Shown one piece after another: positions 62,570 to 64,000 of a stretch of DNA of 64,000 bases. Both the position numbers and the translations under genes were made by a program. The stretch comes from Halogeometricum rufum (GTDB lineage Archaea > Halobacteriota > Halobacteria > Halobacteriales > Haloferacaceae). A model generated the notes under the pieces. The model saw only the letters and a list, made by a program, of their open reading frames with translations, did not search any database and was not told the origin of the DNA. Location: NCBI RefSeq assembly GCF_900112175.1, contig NZ_FOYT01000001.1:248001-312000 (forward strand), read 5' to 3'. The number at the start of each line of letters is the position of its first letter. Position 1 is the stretch's first letter.

Positions 62570-63277
62570 CTACACGAACTCGATGGGTTGCGTGCCGTTG
62601 GTGACGTGCACCTCGAACGACATCGTCTCGACCGACTGTTCGGCGAGGTGCCAGTACGTGTCGGCCACGTCGTCGGGGTCCAGATACGCCGACTCGTCCT
62701 CGACGTCTCCCTCCGGCGGGCGGACGCTCCCGTCGATGACGACGTGCGCGACGTGGACGCCCTCGGGGCCGAGTTCGCGCGCCATCGACTGCGCCATCCC
62801 GCGCACGCCGAACTTCGCCGCCGAGAAGGCCAGAGACCCCTCGCGCCCGCGGACGGCGGAGGTAGCGCCCGTGAACAGGATGGTGCCGCCGTCGCCGTCG
62901 GTCATGTCGGCGGCGGCCTCCTGCGAGCAGACGAACCCGCCGCGGACGCCGACGGCCAACGCGTCGTCGAGTTCGGCCACGGAGAGGTCGCGCAGGCCCT
63001 TCCACGCCGCGCCACTCGCGTGGTTGACCAGCGTGTCGACGGGGCCGAGGGCGTCGCGAATCTCCGCGAACGCGTCGCGGACCTCGGCGGGTCGCGTGAG
63101 GTCCGTCGGGACGGCGAGTCCCGCCCCCGGCCCCTCGTCCAGTTCGTCGGCGAGCGATTCGACGTACGACGCGGAGCGTGCCAGAAGCGCGACGGCACAG
63201 CCCTCCGCGGCGAATCGGCGGGCGATGGACGCTCCGAGTCCGGGTCCGACACCGGCGACGACGACGACGTGTGTCAT
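62570..63277 (-). CDS. Short-chain dehydrogenase-like protein with Phe in place of catalytic Tyr
   Basis: 235 residues from MTHVVVVAGVGPGLGASIAR. Rossmann loop GVGPGLGASIARRFAAEG, TLVNHASGAAWKG and the active-site region LFTGATSAVRGREGSLAFSAAKFGVRG: Ser and Lys are kept but Tyr is Phe (FSAAK). The tail EVHVTNGTQPIEFV differs from classical FabG. The ATG at 63277 is close to the 18-bp repeats, which lie upstream. Function unknown; close relatives are common in actinobacteria and haloarchaea. Confidence 0.85.
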   Translation of the reverse strand: MTHVVVVAGVGPGLGASIARRFAAEGCAVALLARSASYVESLADELDEGPGAGLAVPTDLTRPAEVRDAFAEIRDALGPVDTLVNHASGAAWKGLRDLSVAELDDALAVGVRGGFVCSQEAAADMTDGDGGTILFTGATSAVRGREGSLAFSAAKFGVRGMAQSMARELGPEGVHVAHVVIDGSVRPPEGDVEDESAYLDPDDVADTYWHLAEQSVETMSFEVHVTNGTQPIEFV

Positions 63278-63331
63278 GGCCGTCACGTGGGCCGCCGGGG
63301 GCAAAACGGTGACTGCGACCGACGCGGTGGT

Positions 63332-63403
63332 GACGAGAGCGACGGCGGCGACGAGAGCGACGGCGGCGACGAGAGCGACGGCGGCGACGAGAGCGACGGT
63401 CGG
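63332..63403 (+). repeat. Four 18-bp tandem repeats upstream of rpiA
   Basis: GACGAGAGCGACGGCGGC is repeated at 63332-63349, 63350-63367 and 63368-63385; the fourth copy (63386-63403) ends in GGTCGG. The unit would encode DESDGG and is in frame with rpiA, but a start that includes it would be a GTG at 63287, and RpiA homology begins only at 63452. It lies between the divergent SDR and rpiA starts. Confidence 0.85.
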
Positions 63404-63451
63404 CCACCGGAGAGCGCAAGGTTTGTGCGCCCCTGTCGCGACGCCACGGGT

Positions 63452-64000
63452 ATGAAGACGACGGGCGGCACGGACGACCAGAAGCGCCGTGCGGCCGAAC
63501 GCGCCGCCGAACTCGTTTCCTCGGGCGCGACGGTCGGCCTCGGCACCGGAAGCACCGCCGCGTTCGCCATCCGCGCTCTCGGCCGGGCCGTCGCCGACGG
63601 CGCCGACGTGCGCGGCGTCGCCACCTCGTTCGCCTCGCGCGAACTCGCCCGCGAGGTGGGGATTCCGCTCGTCTCGCTGGACGAGGTGTCGACGGTGGAC
63701 GTCGCCATCGACGGCGCGGACCAACTCGACGCCGACCTGAACCTGATAAAGGGTGGCGGCGCGGCCCACGCCCGCGAGAAGATAGTCGACGCGATGGCCG
63801 ACCGGTTCGTCGTCGTCGCCGACCCTTCGAAGGTGACCGAGACGCTCGACCGGACGGTGCCGCTGGAAGTGCTCCCCGACGCCCGCACCGCCGTCGCCGC
63901 GCGCGTCGAGACGCTCGGCGGCGAGGCGACGCTTCGGCGGGCCGACCGGAAGGACGGCCCCGTCGTCACCGACAACGGCAACCTCGTCCTCGACTGCGCG
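63452..64000 (+). CDS. rpiA: Ribose-5-phosphate isomerase A (5' part)
   Basis: 183 codons from ATG 63452, running off the window end with no stop. MKTTGGTDDQKRRAAERAA is followed by VGLGTGSTAAFAIRAL (phosphate-binding loop), VDVAIDGADQLDADLNLIKGGGAAHAREKI (catalytic Asp and Lys) and VVADPSKVTETL. It interconverts ribose 5-phosphate and ribulose 5-phosphate. The sequence up to the end fits the typical about 225 residues, so roughly 40 are missing. Confidence 0.96.
   Translation, partial: MKTTGGTDDQKRRAAERAAELVSSGATVGLGTGSTAAFAIRALGRAVADGADVRGVATSFASRELAREVGIPLVSLDEVSTVDVAIDGADQLDADLNLIKGGGAAHAREKIVDAMADRFVVVADPSKVTETLDRTVPLEVLPDARTAVAARVETLGGEATLRRADRKDGPVVTDNGNLVLDCA

Overview
The window is a stretch of haloarchaeal main chromosome, most like the Haloferacaceae (Haloferax/Halogeometricum-type relatives). 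The DNA is very GC-rich with strong G/C third positions. The proteins are acidic and low in lysine. Many genes have a TATA-like element about 25-30 bases before the start codon and no ribosome binding site, which is the leaderless pattern of haloarchaea. The informational genes are archaeal: thermosome, TBP, PCNA, primase large subunit, RFC small subunit, Orc1/Cdc6, Hjc, eIF1A, RIO kinase, Pno1-like KH protein and RNase Z. I saw no rRNA, tRNA, CRISPR array, insertion sequence or integrase, so the region reads as stable core genome.

Layout. 1-4.8 kb: the 3' end of an unknown gene, a large membrane protein, a tiny zinc-ribbon protein, a stand-alone ABC-ATPase tail, then the thermosome. 5-8.7 kb: KH protein, RIO kinase and eIF1A on the minus strand, with a membrane glycosyltransferase inserted on the other strand. 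8.7-12.3 kb: esterase, universal stress protein, TyrRS and small membrane proteins. 12.3-20 kb: RNase-H-fold DUF460 protein, SPFH protein, PhzF, RNase Z, RfcC and phosphatidylserine decarboxylase. 20-29.8 kb: a degenerate P-loop protein translationally coupled to an MscS channel, a phosphodiesterase, a tRNA G10 methyltransferase, TBP, a CPBP protease, HisG, an MDR oxidoreductase and a wHTH regulator.

30-34.3 kb groups one-carbon/methyl-cycle genes: an MTA/SAH deaminase, an exported superoxide dismutase, S-adenosylhomocysteinase and a cyclodeaminase-family protein. 34.3-40.1 kb holds small proteins, an FNT channel, a histidine kinase, Hjc behind an unusual palindromic promoter, twin zinc-ribbon genes and a SWIM protein. 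40.2-45.1 kb carries PriL with a divergent conserved gene, an MFS exporter and PCNA. 45.2-46.9 kb is a tightly overlapping arsR-arsC-arsM operon. 47-53.2 kb: FtsJ-TRAM methyltransferase, queuosine/archaeosine precursor transporter with an RHH protein, and the divergent pair TatCt (double TatC) and TatCo (acidic repeat-bearing N terminus).

53.2-64 kb: an orphan ABC permease, an SRPBCC protein, LarE, an overlapping cassette of three small acidic proteins (two are paralogs), an FNR-type reductase, a MutS-family protein with an N-terminal HhH region, an Orc1/Cdc6 initiator, two short-chain dehydrogenases lacking the canonical catalytic tyrosine, and the 5' part of rpiA running off the end.

The strongest leads for undescribed biology are the two palindromes flanking the hjc TATA box, the P-loop/MscS gene pair, the overlapping small-protein cassette at 56.0-56.8 kb, the twin zinc-ribbon genes, and the free-standing ABC-ATPase tail that keeps its own promoter. 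All functional calls rest on reading motifs by eye; no database search was run.
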